A stretch of 64,000 nucleotides of DNA. It comes from Io17-Chloro-G2 sp965226825. GTDB taxonomy: Bacteria > Chloroflexota > Dehalococcoidia > Lucifugimonadales > UBA3495. Under the pieces are notes generated by a model that was not told the origin of the DNA, did no database searches, and worked only from the letters and a program-made list of their open reading frames with translations. The stretch lies in NCBI GenBank assembly GCA_965226825.1, contig CBDDED010000003.1, forward strand, positions 2,108,001 to 2,172,000, given 5' to 3'. Within the stretch, counting starts at the first letter, position 1, and every line of letters begins with the position of its first letter. Position numbers and translations under genes: made by a program. This document shows, one piece after another, positions 38,275 through 47,605 of this stretch.

Positions 38275-38622
38275 CTAACCCATAGCGCCCAGGGATTGTC
38301 CCCCCAATAGGTGCAAGTGCAGGTGCTCAATCTCCTGGCCCGAGTCGGAACCCTGGTTCATCACCAACCGGTACCCGCTTAGAGTTACCCCTTCCCGCCG
38401 GGCCAACTCCTCAGCCACGACAAAAAGGTGTCCCATGATGGGGACTTGGCCGGGCCCGATGTAGGCCAGAGAAGGCAGGTGCATGTTGGGAATGATGAGC
38501 AGGTGCACCGGGGCCTTTGGGTTGATGTCGCGGAGTGCAAACACCCTTTCGTCCCGGTAAATGGGGGCAGGATGGGCCGAATCTCGGGCCATGGTGCAAA
38601 AAACACATTCGCCGGTGCTCAT
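38275..38622 (-). CDS. HIT-family nucleotide hydrolase
   Basis: The 115-residue HINT-type protein has ECVFCTMARDS with the CxxC zinc-type pair at the start, VHLLIIPNMHLPSL, and the active-site triad motif IEHLHLHLLGGQSLGAMG. HINT proteins hydrolyse purine nucleotide phosphoramidates. The ATG at 38622 gives the family start. It is probably co-transcribed with yqeK. Confidence 0.93.
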   Translation of the reverse strand: MSTGECVFCTMARDSAHPAPIYRDERVFALRDINPKAPVHLLIIPNMHLPSLAYIGPGQVPIMGHLFVVAEELARREGVTLSGYRLVMNQGSDSGQEIEHLHLHLLGGQSLGAMG

Positions 38623-38710
38623 GGGTGGGAAGACCTCCAAGGACTCGCCGCAGGTTGGACCGAAATCAGTTTTCCGGCCAGAGTCGAGACTCGCGGCCGG
38701 TTGCGGCGGA

Positions 38711-39847
38711 TCACAGGTTTTCTATTTGCCGGAAGAAAGCTTCTCGATGGGACTCTACATCGCCATAGGACAACTCCATCACCTTAGCGCGCCGGGTGTA
38801 GAGTTGCAGGTTGTGCTCCTTGGTGAAGCCGATTGCCCCGTGGCACTGGTGGGCCGAAGTGCAGACTCGCTGGTACGCCTGGCTGGTCCAGGCCTTAGCC
38901 ATGGCGACCTCTCGTTCCGAAGGCAGTCCTTCTGAAATCGTCCAGGCCGCCTGGTGCGCCAGGTTGCGGGAGGCTTCCACGTCGGTCGCCATCCGGGCGC
39001 ATTCGTGCTGAATCGCCTGAAAACTCCCGATGGGCCGGCCAAACTGGGTGCGTTGGGTGACGTAGTCCACCGTCATATCCACGATGGCGTCGGCTCCACC
39101 CACCATCTGGGTGCATATCCCCGCCGTGGCTCTCTGCAAAGCCCGGTACACCACCGGCCACCCCTGGTCCAGACCCCCCAGCACTGCACTGGCGGGCACC
39201 CTAACCTGGTCCAGGACCACCTCGCACTGTTTATCCGAAGCGATAGTCTTCAGTACTTCAATCCGCAGCCCCGGAGAGTTCGCCGGAGTCAAGAAAAGAG
39301 TAATGCCTTCAGAAGCGCTTGAGGCAGGAGAGGTCCTCGCCCCGACGAGCAGGATGTCCGCGGAGTGGGCGTAAGGCACGAAGAGCTTGATCCCATTCAG
39401 CAGGAAGCTGTCGCCATCAACGGTTGCCGTGGCTTCCACGCCCGAGGGTTGGTAGGAACCCGATGGTTCGGTCAGGGCCAGGGTCAACTGCAGGTGGCCG
39501 TCACAGATTGACGGCAGTATCTCCTGTTTCTGGTCGGCGGTCCCAGCGTCGGCCACCGTCAGCCCACCCAGCAACACCGTTGAGAAGAAGGGGCCTGGGG
39601 CCAGGGCTTTCCCAATTTCCTCCAGCAGCACCGCTAGGTCCATGAAGTTGCCGCCGCTGCCGCCGTACTCCTCAGAAAACGGCAAGCCGGTCCAGCCCAG
39701 GCCGGCCATCTGCCGCCACAGCGTATCGGTATAACCCTTGGGGTCTTCTTCCAACTCCCGCACCAGCGTCAGCGGGCATTCTCGGCCCAAAAAATCTTGA
39801 GCGCTGCTCTTTAGCATCTGTTGGATTTCGGTCAGTCCCAGGTCCAT
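38711..39847 (-). CDS. Acyl-CoA dehydrogenase (short, FadE34-like)
   Basis: The 378-residue acyl-CoA dehydrogenase-fold protein begins MDLGLTEIQQMLKSSAQDFL and has LALTEPSGSYQPSG in the place of the FAD-contact motif and RTQFGRPIGSFQAIQHECARMATDVE in the C-terminal domain. GFTKEHNLQLYTRRAKVMELSYGD ends it. The Arg/Gln signature (QFGRPIGSFQAIQH) and the length resemble the beta subunits of heteromeric steroid/cyclic-acid dehydrogenases. It may partner the dehydrogenase at 35.7 kb. Confidence 0.92.
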   Translation of the reverse strand: MDLGLTEIQQMLKSSAQDFLGRECPLTLVRELEEDPKGYTDTLWRQMAGLGWTGLPFSEEYGGSGGNFMDLAVLLEEIGKALAPGPFFSTVLLGGLTVADAGTADQKQEILPSICDGHLQLTLALTEPSGSYQPSGVEATATVDGDSFLLNGIKLFVPYAHSADILLVGARTSPASSASEGITLFLTPANSPGLRIEVLKTIASDKQCEVVLDQVRVPASAVLGGLDQGWPVVYRALQRATAGICTQMVGGADAIVDMTVDYVTQRTQFGRPIGSFQAIQHECARMATDVEASRNLAHQAAWTISEGLPSEREVAMAKAWTSQAYQRVCTSAHQCHGAIGFTKEHNLQLYTRRAKVMELSYGDVESHREAFFRQIENL

Positions 39848-40718
39848 TCTTCCACTCGGTTATCTGGCAAATCTGATTTCGGACGGCCAGCCGATCGGCG
39901 AGGCTCCAAGCAGCCGCCAGTATAGCCCAAAGGCAGAGAAGCCTCAACGACAGGGCCTTTCCGGGCGTAGCCAAAGGCCGGTTTTTTTAAAACGTTGCCA
40001 TTCACTGCCATTTCATGCCATTTAGCTTTGGCGGCTACTGCATTTTGAGTCATATAAGTGCCAATAATTGACAATTATGGCCGAGAATTTCGTGTTGTGG
40101 CGCATTTTGGACCACTTTTGACGCTTTTTGCCTCTTTGGCGGAACCGAAATCCGGGACCGGGGCGGGCCATTTATTCGTGCAATTGCTATGGTAGGAGTT
40201 CTCTTCCCCAGCCGGCAAGAGACAGGTGTCGGTATGAGCCATAGATGCTGTCACTACCGTTCCAGTTGCCTGCGACGCCGGGACCTGCGATTGGATGCCC
40301 ACAGCCCAGGGCAGCCTCATTTGAAATTTCCCAAGTTCCCGGTAAAACCTGGAAAGATGTTGTCGGACTCCCTGGAAGAAGATGCGATTGCCCTGGCCTC
40401 AACGCCGGCGCGGGCCAGGTTTTTCTGAATACTGGCGGCCCCTTTAGCCTCCGCCATTCGTTCCAGCGCGGAAACGAATAGGGAACGAATGTCCGCCGAC
40501 AGACTCAGGATGGACAGGCTAATGACAAGGGGGAATACCACCACTTGACCGCTCCCGGGTTGGCGCAGTGTTCGCAGGGATGATTTGCATCATTACGGTA
40601 GAAAACTGGAACCGGGGAAGGGAAGAGGCGAATGTCAGCAGTGGCTTCCAATTGCCGCTGGATCGCCGACAGAAATTGATTGGCTCTCTGGTCTCAAGCT
40701 TGTCGAGGGGACTCCCTT
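39848..40718. other. 870-bp stretch without a clear gene
   Basis: AT-richer than its surroundings near 39980-40140, with several ATGGCA-like repeats (minus strand AAATGGCATGAAATGGCAGT). It contains a copy of a dispersed repeat at 40456-40490. Minus-strand frames of 70-80 codons exist but resemble no family. It separates the acyl-CoA dehydrogenase from the restriction locus. Confidence 0.45.
40456..40490 (+). repeat. Dispersed repeat copy B
   Basis: ATTCGTTCC, a 5-nt spacer, then GGAAACGAATAGGGAACGAA T: matches 27751-27786 (other strand) apart from the spacer. The outer arms are inverted repeats. Confidence 0.6.
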
Positions 40719-41987
40719 TCAACTCTGAACGGTTACTGCCTCCACAGGACGTTCAAAGTGCAGCGAGCTTCGACGCCCGGCGTGACGTTCAACCCTGCAG
40801 GCCAGGTCCTTGACCTGTTTCAATATATCCTCCGGTTGGCCGGCCAGGTCGATTGAAGCCACTTCGATGGTCTTGTTGGTGTTGGTTATGCTGTGTTTGA
40901 CATCGTGACCGCCGCGCTCGTGTTCCTCGGTGGCGTAGATAAGCAGGCCCGATGGCAGGTTGGCGGCGGTGCAGTAGGCCAACATCTGGTAGATGTCGGC
41001 GTTGGTGAAGTCGGTGGACGTGATGCGTTTGTATTTGGCGTCTCCGACGAATACGGGGCGGTTTCCGAGTTGCCACAACAGGTCAGGATAGAGGTCGATG
41101 GATTTCGCCTCGTCCAAAGTGAGACGGACTTGGGTTTGCCACTGGCTTGGCGACAGTGCCAACTCCTCCCCCAATGCAACAAACAGGAATTGTTCGAAGA
41201 CCTTATTCATATCCAGCATGAACGAGGCCCCGGTGACTTCACCGTGGAATAATTCCAAGCTGGAATTGTCGATAATCAGGCGGGCCAGTTCCACCGCCGG
41301 GCGGTAGTGACTGTTGAGACGGGTGTAGTGGATGTGCGGCGTTCCGCGAGGGTAGGAGGCGAGCTCCACAGCGTCAAACACCGGGCGGAGGGCTTGAACT
41401 TCCTGGCGGGCTTGTGTTGACCGGACAGGGAGGCGGGCGAGCCGGTGCAACGCCGCCTTGAGCAGCCGGTTCTCCTCGATGTCCTCGGTGAATTCGTCGA
41501 AGGACACTTCGATGGGTAGCGTAACGCCAAAACGCCGCTTGATTTGCTCGTCGAACCGGATGCGGCCCCGGACGGTGTGCAGGGCCTCCTCCTCCCGGCG
41601 GTATCCCTGCAATAGGCCGCGCCGGACGGCTTGGCGCGTGTGATGGGTAAATGCCAGGACGATGCTTTCGAGGATGTCGGATTCCCGTTTGAGGTCAAAG
41701 GCGTCCCCGCGCCAGTTCTTGGGGTCCAGGGCGTAGCTAATCAGGAACATAACCCGGTCGATGGGAATCTTCGGTCGCACAACGATGGCAAGGCCGCCGG
41801 TGCGGAGGGCGCCGACATAAGACGTGGGCCGCAGGACCCAGGTCTTCCACTCATCCGGCGAAGGCGTCACTCCGATATGGGCAGACGCAAGGGCCGCCAG
41901 TTGCTCCTTATCCAGCAGGAAGTCAACGGTGCATTCTTGGTATTCTTGAAGGGTCAGGGTTTGCATTGTTGCCTTGGGGGAGGCCAA
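40719..41987 (-). CDS. mcrC: McrC-like subunit of a modification-dependent restriction system
   Basis: The 422-residue protein has an N-terminal McrC-like domain (GVTPSPDEWKTWVLRPTSYVG, RPKIPIDRVMFLISYA) and a C-terminal PD-(D/E)xK nuclease (SIDLYPDLLW ... VFVGDAKYKRI, the catalytic acid and Lys). McrC cleaves DNA when bound to the McrB motor hexamer. It is the last gene of the mcrB-DUF4926-mcrC operon (30-bp gap). Confidence 0.9.
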   Translation of the reverse strand: MASPKATMQTLTLQEYQECTVDFLLDKEQLAALASAHIGVTPSPDEWKTWVLRPTSYVGALRTGGLAIVVRPKIPIDRVMFLISYALDPKNWRGDAFDLKRESDILESIVLAFTHHTRQAVRRGLLQGYRREEEALHTVRGRIRFDEQIKRRFGVTLPIEVSFDEFTEDIEENRLLKAALHRLARLPVRSTQARQEVQALRPVFDAVELASYPRGTPHIHYTRLNSHYRPAVELARLIIDNSSLELFHGEVTGASFMLDMNKVFEQFLFVALGEELALSPSQWQTQVRLTLDEAKSIDLYPDLLWQLGNRPVFVGDAKYKRITSTDFTNADIYQMLAYCTAANLPSGLLIYATEEHERGGHDVKHSITNTNKTIEVASIDLAGQPEDILKQVKDLACRVERHAGRRSSLHFERPVEAVTVQS

Positions 41988-42017
41988 CTGAGTACCGCCG
42001 TACGGGCAAGGTGAAGA

Positions 42018-42311
42018 TTAGACCTGCGCTTTTTTCCAAAAGCGGTAGTTGGATATATCGCCTTCGACCAGAGGGCGCATCTGTTCGGGCAACACCGTTG
42101 CGATTGCTACCGTGTAACCGGAAGGTTCCAGGAACTCCACTTCATATTCCACCCCTTCCCCCTGGACATACACGACGGCGCCAACGTCTCCAGGCAACAG
42201 CCCCTCGCCTGGTTTGCTAATCTTGAGCAACGGGCTGTCGCATGGGATATCCCAGGTGCGGTCTAACGGGATTGGAGCGATAAGAACTATAGAGTCAAGC
42301 TCTTTGAACAT
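42018..42311 (-). CDS. DUF4926 protein between mcrB and mcrC
   Basis: The 97-residue protein matches DUF4926: MFKELDSIVLIAPIPLDR, LLPGDVGAVVYVQGEGVEYEVEF and TVAIATVLPEQMRPL. The compact beta-rich fold resembles SH3-like domains. The family is often found in toxin-antitoxin or defence neighbourhoods; its function is unknown. It starts 15 bp after mcrB and is within the operon, so a regulatory or accessory role in the restriction system is likely. Confidence 0.82.
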   Translation of the reverse strand: MFKELDSIVLIAPIPLDRTWDIPCDSPLLKISKPGEGLLPGDVGAVVYVQGEGVEYEVEFLEPSGYTVAIATVLPEQMRPLVEGDISNYRFWKKAQV

Positions 42312-42326
42312 GGCTCCTCTTCGTCC

Positions 42327-43757
42327 TTACCCGGCTCCAGGCGTTGCATCGTTACCCTGCTCCTCGGCACTTTCGCCAGTGATCAGGTCTTCTACAGGTT
42401 CCTCGCTCCCAAGCCGACGTTTCAGCGCATCGAATTTGAACGTATTCAGCTTGGCATCATCCCCGAAGCACTGCTCTTCTATGTATGGCATGACCGCCCG
42501 GTCCCAGATGCGGCGCACTGCGTCTTCGTCCAGCGTCTGACCAGGCGTCATGAAATAGCTTGGGCCGATGCGGGCGTCCCGGTCCAGGCTCTTGTTCGCC
42601 TCGTCGACCAGTCTGGCAGCCAGCGTATCCTTGCCTTCTCTCTCAAGCCACCGGTTCAGCAGGCCCTTGATGGGCGGCTCATCGGGGAAGAAGGGGGCGA
42701 AGTAGAAGCGGCGGCGAAGTGCGGCGTCCATCAGCGCAATGGAGCGGTCTGCCGTGTTCATGGTGCAGATGAACCAGAGGTTTGAAGGCAGGCTGAACCC
42801 CTCGCCTTCGGCGCCGTACTGGAGCCGGACTTCTTCGTCCCGGTATTCCAGCAGGAAGTACATTTCCCCAAATACCTTGGCGACGTTGCCCCGGTTCAGT
42901 TCGTCAATGATCAGAATGAAAGTAGCGTTCTGGTTGTTCCTGGCGCGGTCAGCGATACGACGCAGCGGGCCTGGCACAAGCTCAAAACCGGGCTGCCCTC
43001 CGATGAGTTTGGGCCGGAACCCTTCGATGAAGTCTTCGTAAGAGTAGGACGGGTGAAACTGGACTATTTCGAAATCACCTCCGTTGAGCCGGCACTGCTT
43101 GGCGATCTCCCTGGCCACGTAGGTCTTGCCTGTCCCCGGCGGCCCGAAAAATATTACCTGGCTCTTTTCTTGAAGGTCTTGAATGATTTCTCGCAAATAT
43201 TCGGGTTCCCAGAGGATTTTTTCGGCCAAGGCCTCTATGTTGGCTTCCGACCAAGGGTCCGGTGGCGGGGGTGGGGAGATCCAGCCTTCGGCAACAGTTC
43301 GCAGACGTTCCTCAGCCTCTACATTGTTTAGCCTATCCGGCATGAAGACTGTTAGGTCTGATTTCATAGACTTTGACAGTCCTTGATCCAGTGAATCCCT
43401 GCTAACGTTATTACTGATCCATGTAACGGCTCGTTTATGACAAGGATGCTCTGGGTGATATTCGTACTCCCCTGCTATCTCCCCCACCGCAACCACATCC
43501 CATGTCTTTTTGCGGGGCATGACAACTAAATCACCGGTCTTAATGCTGTCTTTGAAGTTCCAAAGCTGCCCGGCCCAATTTCCAATCTGATATGCGGTCG
43601 CATCAGGGACCACCTGATGGTACATGTTTTTCAAAGCTTCTCTGGTATGTACATTAGTCAAATCCATTGAGTCGAAGCCAAGAGCTAGTTTGCCCTTTTC
43701 TAAGGCTTCATCTTCGAATTCGCCGTTGCTGCCGCAGCGAACTACCCAAACGGCCAT
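42327..43757 (-). CDS. mcrB: McrB-like AAA+ GTPase with N-terminal EVE/PUA-like domain
   Basis: The 476-residue AAA+ motor has Walker A GPPGTGKTYV, Walker B FILIIDELNRGN (the McrB signature) and NTADRSIALMDAALRRRF (sensor/arginine finger). The N-terminal 160 residues start WVVRCGSNGEFEDEALEKGKLALGFD and resemble EVE/PUA-like readers that flip modified bases. GTP-driven translocation by McrB triggers the McrC nuclease on modified DNA. GGAGG 5 nt before the ATG at 43757 sets the start. Confidence 0.9.
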   Translation of the reverse strand: MAVWVVRCGSNGEFEDEALEKGKLALGFDSMDLTNVHTREALKNMYHQVVPDATAYQIGNWAGQLWNFKDSIKTGDLVVMPRKKTWDVVAVGEIAGEYEYHPEHPCHKRAVTWISNNVSRDSLDQGLSKSMKSDLTVFMPDRLNNVEAEERLRTVAEGWISPPPPPDPWSEANIEALAEKILWEPEYLREIIQDLQEKSQVIFFGPPGTGKTYVAREIAKQCRLNGGDFEIVQFHPSYSYEDFIEGFRPKLIGGQPGFELVPGPLRRIADRARNNQNATFILIIDELNRGNVAKVFGEMYFLLEYRDEEVRLQYGAEGEGFSLPSNLWFICTMNTADRSIALMDAALRRRFYFAPFFPDEPPIKGLLNRWLEREGKDTLAARLVDEANKSLDRDARIGPSYFMTPGQTLDEDAVRRIWDRAVMPYIEEQCFGDDAKLNTFKFDALKRRLGSEEPVEDLITGESAEEQGNDATPGAG

Positions 43758-43822
43758 CGCCGCCTCCATAGCTGAGGAATGCCTTGAACATACCCTAATT
43801 TATCTAGCACCCGCCGCGTGAA

Positions 43823-44218
43823 TTAGGGAGCGCCCGGCTGCCCGGCCGTCGTTTCCACGACTATTTCCTCCGGGGTGTTGCGGGCTACGATTAGCTCCAT
43901 GGGTTGATCGCCGTCGTTTACCGGCTGGTGAACCGCCTCAGCAGGGATGTACAGGAAATCGCCCGGTCCAATGGGCAGGGACGTTTCAAGATTCTCGCCC
44001 ACAAGGAAGCGGCCGCGGCCCTTGGATACGTAAATCGCCGACTCACAGTTCACGTGGTAGTGGGGAGTGGATGAACACCCCGCGGGGATGGTGGCAATAG
44101 CGAGGTGAATCCCGGTGGAGCCGGTCAATCCCTGCGAAACTCCGGCCAGCCTGGTCATACTCCCCGAGGAAATCTCGACTTCCAACTGGTCTGACTTGAT
44201 TAACCGGCATTCAGCCAT
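43823..44218 (-). CDS. Cupin-domain protein
   Basis: The 131-residue single-domain cupin carries two metal-binding motifs: TPHYHVNCESAIYVSKGRG and PGDFLYIPAEAVHQPVN. The HxH...E ligands are visible. The substrate is unknown. It lies 45 bp downstream of the aminotransferase gene on the same strand. Confidence 0.88.
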   Translation of the reverse strand: MAECRLIKSDQLEVEISSGSMTRLAGVSQGLTGSTGIHLAIATIPAGCSSTPHYHVNCESAIYVSKGRGRFLVGENLETSLPIGPGDFLYIPAEAVHQPVNDGDQPMELIVARNTPEEIVVETTAGQPGAP

Positions 44219-44263
44219 GGGTCCACTCCTTATGATTTGCCCCGGTCGTGGGAGTACAAGGGT

Positions 44264-45433
44264 CTATGTTGCCGACCTTACGAACCGGTCCAGTTGTTCC
44301 AGGGCTTTGCTGATGTTTTCCTGGGAGTTGGCGTAGGACAGGCGGACGTAACCTTCGCCAAACTCGCCGAACGCGGCACCCGACAACAGGGCAACTCCTG
44401 CTTCGGCCATAGCCCTGTCTTCGAACTCGCGGCTGCTCATGCCAGTGTCGTTGATGCTGGGGAAGGCGTAGAACGCCCCCTCCGGTTCGGGGCAGTTTAT
44501 CCCGGGAATCGCACGGAGTCCGTCGGCGATCAAACGGCGGCGTTGGGCAAATTCGGCCACCATTGCTTGTACCTCGTCCTTCGGGCCCTCCAACGCGGCA
44601 ACGCCCGCGATCTGGCTGAAGGAGGCGGCGCAGGAAACGCTGTTCACGGCGAGCCTGACCACGTGGGGAACCAACTCACTGGGCATAATGCCGTACCCCA
44701 GCCGCCAACCGGTCATGGCGTAGCTCTTGGAAAAACCGTCCAGGATTATCGTCCGATCCGCCATTCCGGGGAATGCGGCAATGCTGAAGTGTTCCCCGGT
44801 GTAGAGGATGTCTTTGTAAATCTCGTCGGCCAGGACATAGAGTTGGCCGTGAGCTTTCGCCAGATCGGCCACGGTTTCCAACTCGTCGCGGGTCAACGCG
44901 GAGCCGCAGGGATTTTCGGGGGAGTTTACGATTATAAGCCGGGTGCGATCGGTGATTTTACTGGCCAGGTCTTGCAGGTCCGGGTGGTAGGCTTTTTCTT
45001 CCAGCAGGCGCATGGGCACGGGAGTAGCTCCCGAGAAGCGGATCATGGACTCGTAAATCGGGAAGCCCGGGTTGGGATAGATGATCTCCACCCCCGGTTC
45101 GGCCAGGGCTAAAATCAAATAGAACATGATCGGCTTGGCACCGGGAGTCACCACCACGTTGGCCGGGTCAACGGCGACCCCCCGGACCTCGGCGCTGTTT
45201 CGGGCGATGGCCTCCCGCAGTTGCGGCAGGCCCGCCGTGGGGCCATAGTGGGTGTAGCCTTGGCGGAGCGCATCTACCCCGGCGTCAACAATGTGCTTGG
45301 GGGTGTCGAAGTCGGGTTCGCCGATTTCCAGGTGGATAATTTCCTTGCCCTGGGCCTCCAGGGCCCGGGCCTTGGCCAAGACCTCAAAAGCCGACTCGGT
45401 GCCCAGGTCCATCATGCGGCTGGCGACAGTCAT
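44264..45433 (-). CDS. PLP-dependent aminotransferase, aspartate aminotransferase-like
   Basis: This 389-residue class I/II aminotransferase has the PLP lysine in the context GFSKSYAMTGWRLGYG (Lys about 234), with NPENPCGSALTRDEL and the terminal VRLSYANSQENISKAL. PNPGFPIYESM and FSKSYAMTG place it with the subgroup Ib aspartate/alanine-type enzymes. It may supply aspartate for argininosuccinate synthesis next door, but the specificity is uncertain. Confidence 0.92.
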   Translation of the reverse strand: MTVASRMMDLGTESAFEVLAKARALEAQGKEIIHLEIGEPDFDTPKHIVDAGVDALRQGYTHYGPTAGLPQLREAIARNSAEVRGVAVDPANVVVTPGAKPIMFYLILALAEPGVEIIYPNPGFPIYESMIRFSGATPVPMRLLEEKAYHPDLQDLASKITDRTRLIIVNSPENPCGSALTRDELETVADLAKAHGQLYVLADEIYKDILYTGEHFSIAAFPGMADRTIILDGFSKSYAMTGWRLGYGIMPSELVPHVVRLAVNSVSCAASFSQIAGVAALEGPKDEVQAMVAEFAQRRRLIADGLRAIPGINCPEPEGAFYAFPSINDTGMSSREFEDRAMAEAGVALLSGAAFGEFGEGYVRLSYANSQENISKALEQLDRFVRSAT

Positions 45434-45672
45434 TTTTCCTCTCCAAGCTTGGTGGGATTAACGGTGGGAGGCGTGCTGCGACAGGATCAGCCCTTCGACA
45501 GGCTGAGGATGAAATGCGGGGGTAGATTGCGTCGTGGTGAGCCGCGGTTGACCCGGAGTGACCCTTGGCCCCAGCCCATGAATCCCTGCCTGCGCAGGAA
45601 TGGCGAGTTGTCGATCATCTTTACCCAGAACCGGACTTGCCATTTATCCAGAACCGAACTTCCTGGGAGCGG
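45434..45672. repeat. Intergenic region with dispersed palindromic repeats
   Basis: The 240-bp gap contains CCCTTCGACAGGCTGAGGAT (45491-) and TGCCTGCGCAGGAATGG (45588-), two short palindromic motifs widely scattered in bacterial genomes. No gene is evident. Confidence 0.5.
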
Positions 45673-46863
45673 CTACTGGGGCTGGACCTGGTTTTGGGTA
45701 CGCACCGGCAAACCGTAGATTGAGATGAACCCCTGGGCCGAAGAATGGTCGAACTGGTCCCCCTTGTCGTAGGTGGCCAGGGAGTAGTTGTAGAGTGCTT
45801 GAGGGGCTTTTCGTCCCACTACGGTGCAACTCCCCTTGTGCAGCCGGACTTTCACCTCGCCGGTGACGTAGCGCTGGGTGCTGCCCACGTAGGCGTCCAG
45901 GTCCTGCCGGTGGGCAGTGAACCACAGTCCGTTGTAGACCAGGTCGGCGTACTCCTGGGCGATGCGGGCCTTGCTCCTGGCCTGGTCCTTGGAGAGAGTC
46001 AAGGCTTCCAACGCCTTGTGTGCGGCGTGCAGCACCACGGCGGCCGGAGACTCGTAGATTTCCCGGGATTTGATGCCCACCAACCGGTTCTCAACGTGGT
46101 CGATCCGTCCCACGCCGTGGCTTCCCGCCAGCGTGTTGAGGTGGTTGATGATGTCGATTCCCGCCATCTGCTCCCCGTCCACGGCAACGGGCAGGCCCTG
46201 ATCGAACCCTATTTCCACGTAAGCCGGTTCTGACGGCGATTGTTCGATGGAGCTGGTCCAGTCGTAGGCTTCCTCCGGCGGTTCCAGCCAGGGGTCTTCC
46301 AATTCGCCCGCCTCGCAGCTGCGTCCCCAGAGGTTTTCGTCCACCGAGAACTTGCTGTTCCTGGGATTGATGGGCAGGCTCCGCTGGTTGGCGTAATCGA
46401 TCTCATCCTGGCGGCTCATGCCCCAATCCCGGATCGGCGCTATTACCTGGATATCGGGGGCCAGGGCGCCGATGCCAACCTCAATCCTCACCTGGTCGTT
46501 GCCTTTGCCGGTGCAGCCGTGGGCCACCGCAAAGGCGCCCTCGGATTGGGCGGATTCGGCCAGGTAGCGAGCGATCAGGGGACGACCCAAAGCCGTGGCC
46601 AGGGGGTATTGCTCCTCGTATATTGCGCCGGCTTTAAGGGCCGGAAAGAGGAACTCATCCACCAGCGTCGCTCTGCCATCGACCGTCAGGGCCTTGGCCG
46701 CTCCCACCTGGAGCGCACGCTGCCTTATTGACTCCAGATCCACCATGCCCAAGTCAACGGTCAGGGTGATAATGTCGGCGTTGTACTTTTCCTTGAGCCA
46801 TGGGACCGCTACCGAGGTGTCCAGTCCCCCGCTGTAGGCAAGGACTATCTTGTTTTCAGGCAT
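45673..46863 (-). CDS. argG: Argininosuccinate synthase
   Basis: ArgG joins citrulline and aspartate with ATP. The 396 residues match the full length: ATP-binding AYSGGLDTS (residues 8-16), GCTGKGNDQVR, NQRSLPINPRNSKFSVDENLWGRSCE, and TLAGSHGVGRIDHVENRLVGIKSREIYE. It follows the DUF433/DUF5615 pair and precedes the aminotransferase on the same strand. Confidence 0.98.
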   Translation of the reverse strand: MPENKIVLAYSGGLDTSVAVPWLKEKYNADIITLTVDLGMVDLESIRQRALQVGAAKALTVDGRATLVDEFLFPALKAGAIYEEQYPLATALGRPLIARYLAESAQSEGAFAVAHGCTGKGNDQVRIEVGIGALAPDIQVIAPIRDWGMSRQDEIDYANQRSLPINPRNSKFSVDENLWGRSCEAGELEDPWLEPPEEAYDWTSSIEQSPSEPAYVEIGFDQGLPVAVDGEQMAGIDIINHLNTLAGSHGVGRIDHVENRLVGIKSREIYESPAAVVLHAAHKALEALTLSKDQARSKARIAQEYADLVYNGLWFTAHRQDLDAYVGSTQRYVTGEVKVRLHKGSCTVVGRKAPQALYNYSLATYDKGDQFDHSSAQGFISIYGLPVRTQNQVQPQ

Positions 46864-46976
46864 CAGGTTGACGTTCGCCCCTTGTTTACTAGTTTATTCC
46901 CCGGCAAGATTGGGAGCAGGCCGCGTGTGTTTGCGTGGAATAGCGTCATCACGGCGCAAAAGGTTGTGTGACAAGT

Positions 46977-47426
46977 TTATGGCCCTATCTCTGCGGTTGG
47001 CGGGCTATTGAATTTGTTGATACGAACCGCAGTCCCGGAAGTAACCACGAAGTTGCCCGCCAGCAAGTGGCCGTAGTTCTCCAGCAGAGTCCTCAGAGCC
47101 ACCGTTTTGCTATGGGGAGTCTGGTCTGCCAGACGTAACAAGACCACTCCCGGGTGCGGTCGACGCTGACGGAAAACAATTTCGCCGTAGTCTGTGTCAG
47201 AGGTAATCACAATTCGGTTCTCAGCGTCCGCCCACTCCAAAATACTGCTGTCATCCATTCCCCGGTGATCGGGGTCGATAGAGATAACGTCATGTCCCAG
47301 TTTGTCTAAACAGCGAGCGACCAAGGGGCCGATGCATTCATCGACTAAGAATCTGATGGAGCTCCTTCCAGAATCATGGGCATGAACGTCATATCTTCGA
47401 GCGACTTCTGAGCGAACAAAAGGCAC
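46977..47426 (-). CDS. DUF5615 PIN-like toxin
   Basis: The conserved part IRFLVDECIGPLVARCLDKLGHDV ... ADAENRIVITSDTDYGEIVF is the DUF5615 (Mut7-C-like PIN) domain with acidic residues at DE and TSDTD. The frame overlaps the 3' end of the DUF433 gene. A GTG at 47426 opens the frame but gives an unrelated N-terminal segment; translation may begin nearer IRFLV at about 47354, right after a GGAAGGAG, perhaps at a non-ATG codon. It forms a toxin-antitoxin-like pair with DUF433. Confidence 0.78.
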   Translation of the reverse strand: MPFVRSEVARRYDVHAHDSGRSSIRFLVDECIGPLVARCLDKLGHDVISIDPDHRGMDDSSILEWADAENRIVITSDTDYGEIVFRQRRPHPGVVLLRLADQTPHSKTVALRTLLENYGHLLAGNFVVTSGTAVRINKFNSPPTAEIGP

Positions 47427-47605
47427 GCCAGAATGTCCTCGCGGGCCAAATGTTTATATTCGCCCAAGATGTCCTCAATGGTCATTCCGTGTGCCAGCAA
47501 CCCCAGAATGAATTCAACAGTCAGGCGGGTGCCGTCAATCACTGGCTTTCCCACCTTAACCCTTGGGTTGACCACTATGCGTTTCAGCAGTTCAGCGTCT
47601 TCCAT
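47345..47605 (-). CDS. DUF433 antitoxin-like protein
   Basis: The 86-residue DUF433 protein is MEDAELLKRIVVNPRVKVGKPVI... with GTRLTVEFILGLLAHGMTIEDILGEYKHL. This is a winged-helix-like fold that pairs with DUF5615 in many genomes. GGAGGAAT before the ATG at 47605 sets the start. It is the upstream gene of the pair, with an overlap into the toxin frame. Confidence 0.85.
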   Translation of the reverse strand: MEDAELLKRIVVNPRVKVGKPVIDGTRLTVEFILGLLAHGMTIEDILGEYKHLAREDILACLLFAQKSLEDMTFMPMILEGAPSDS

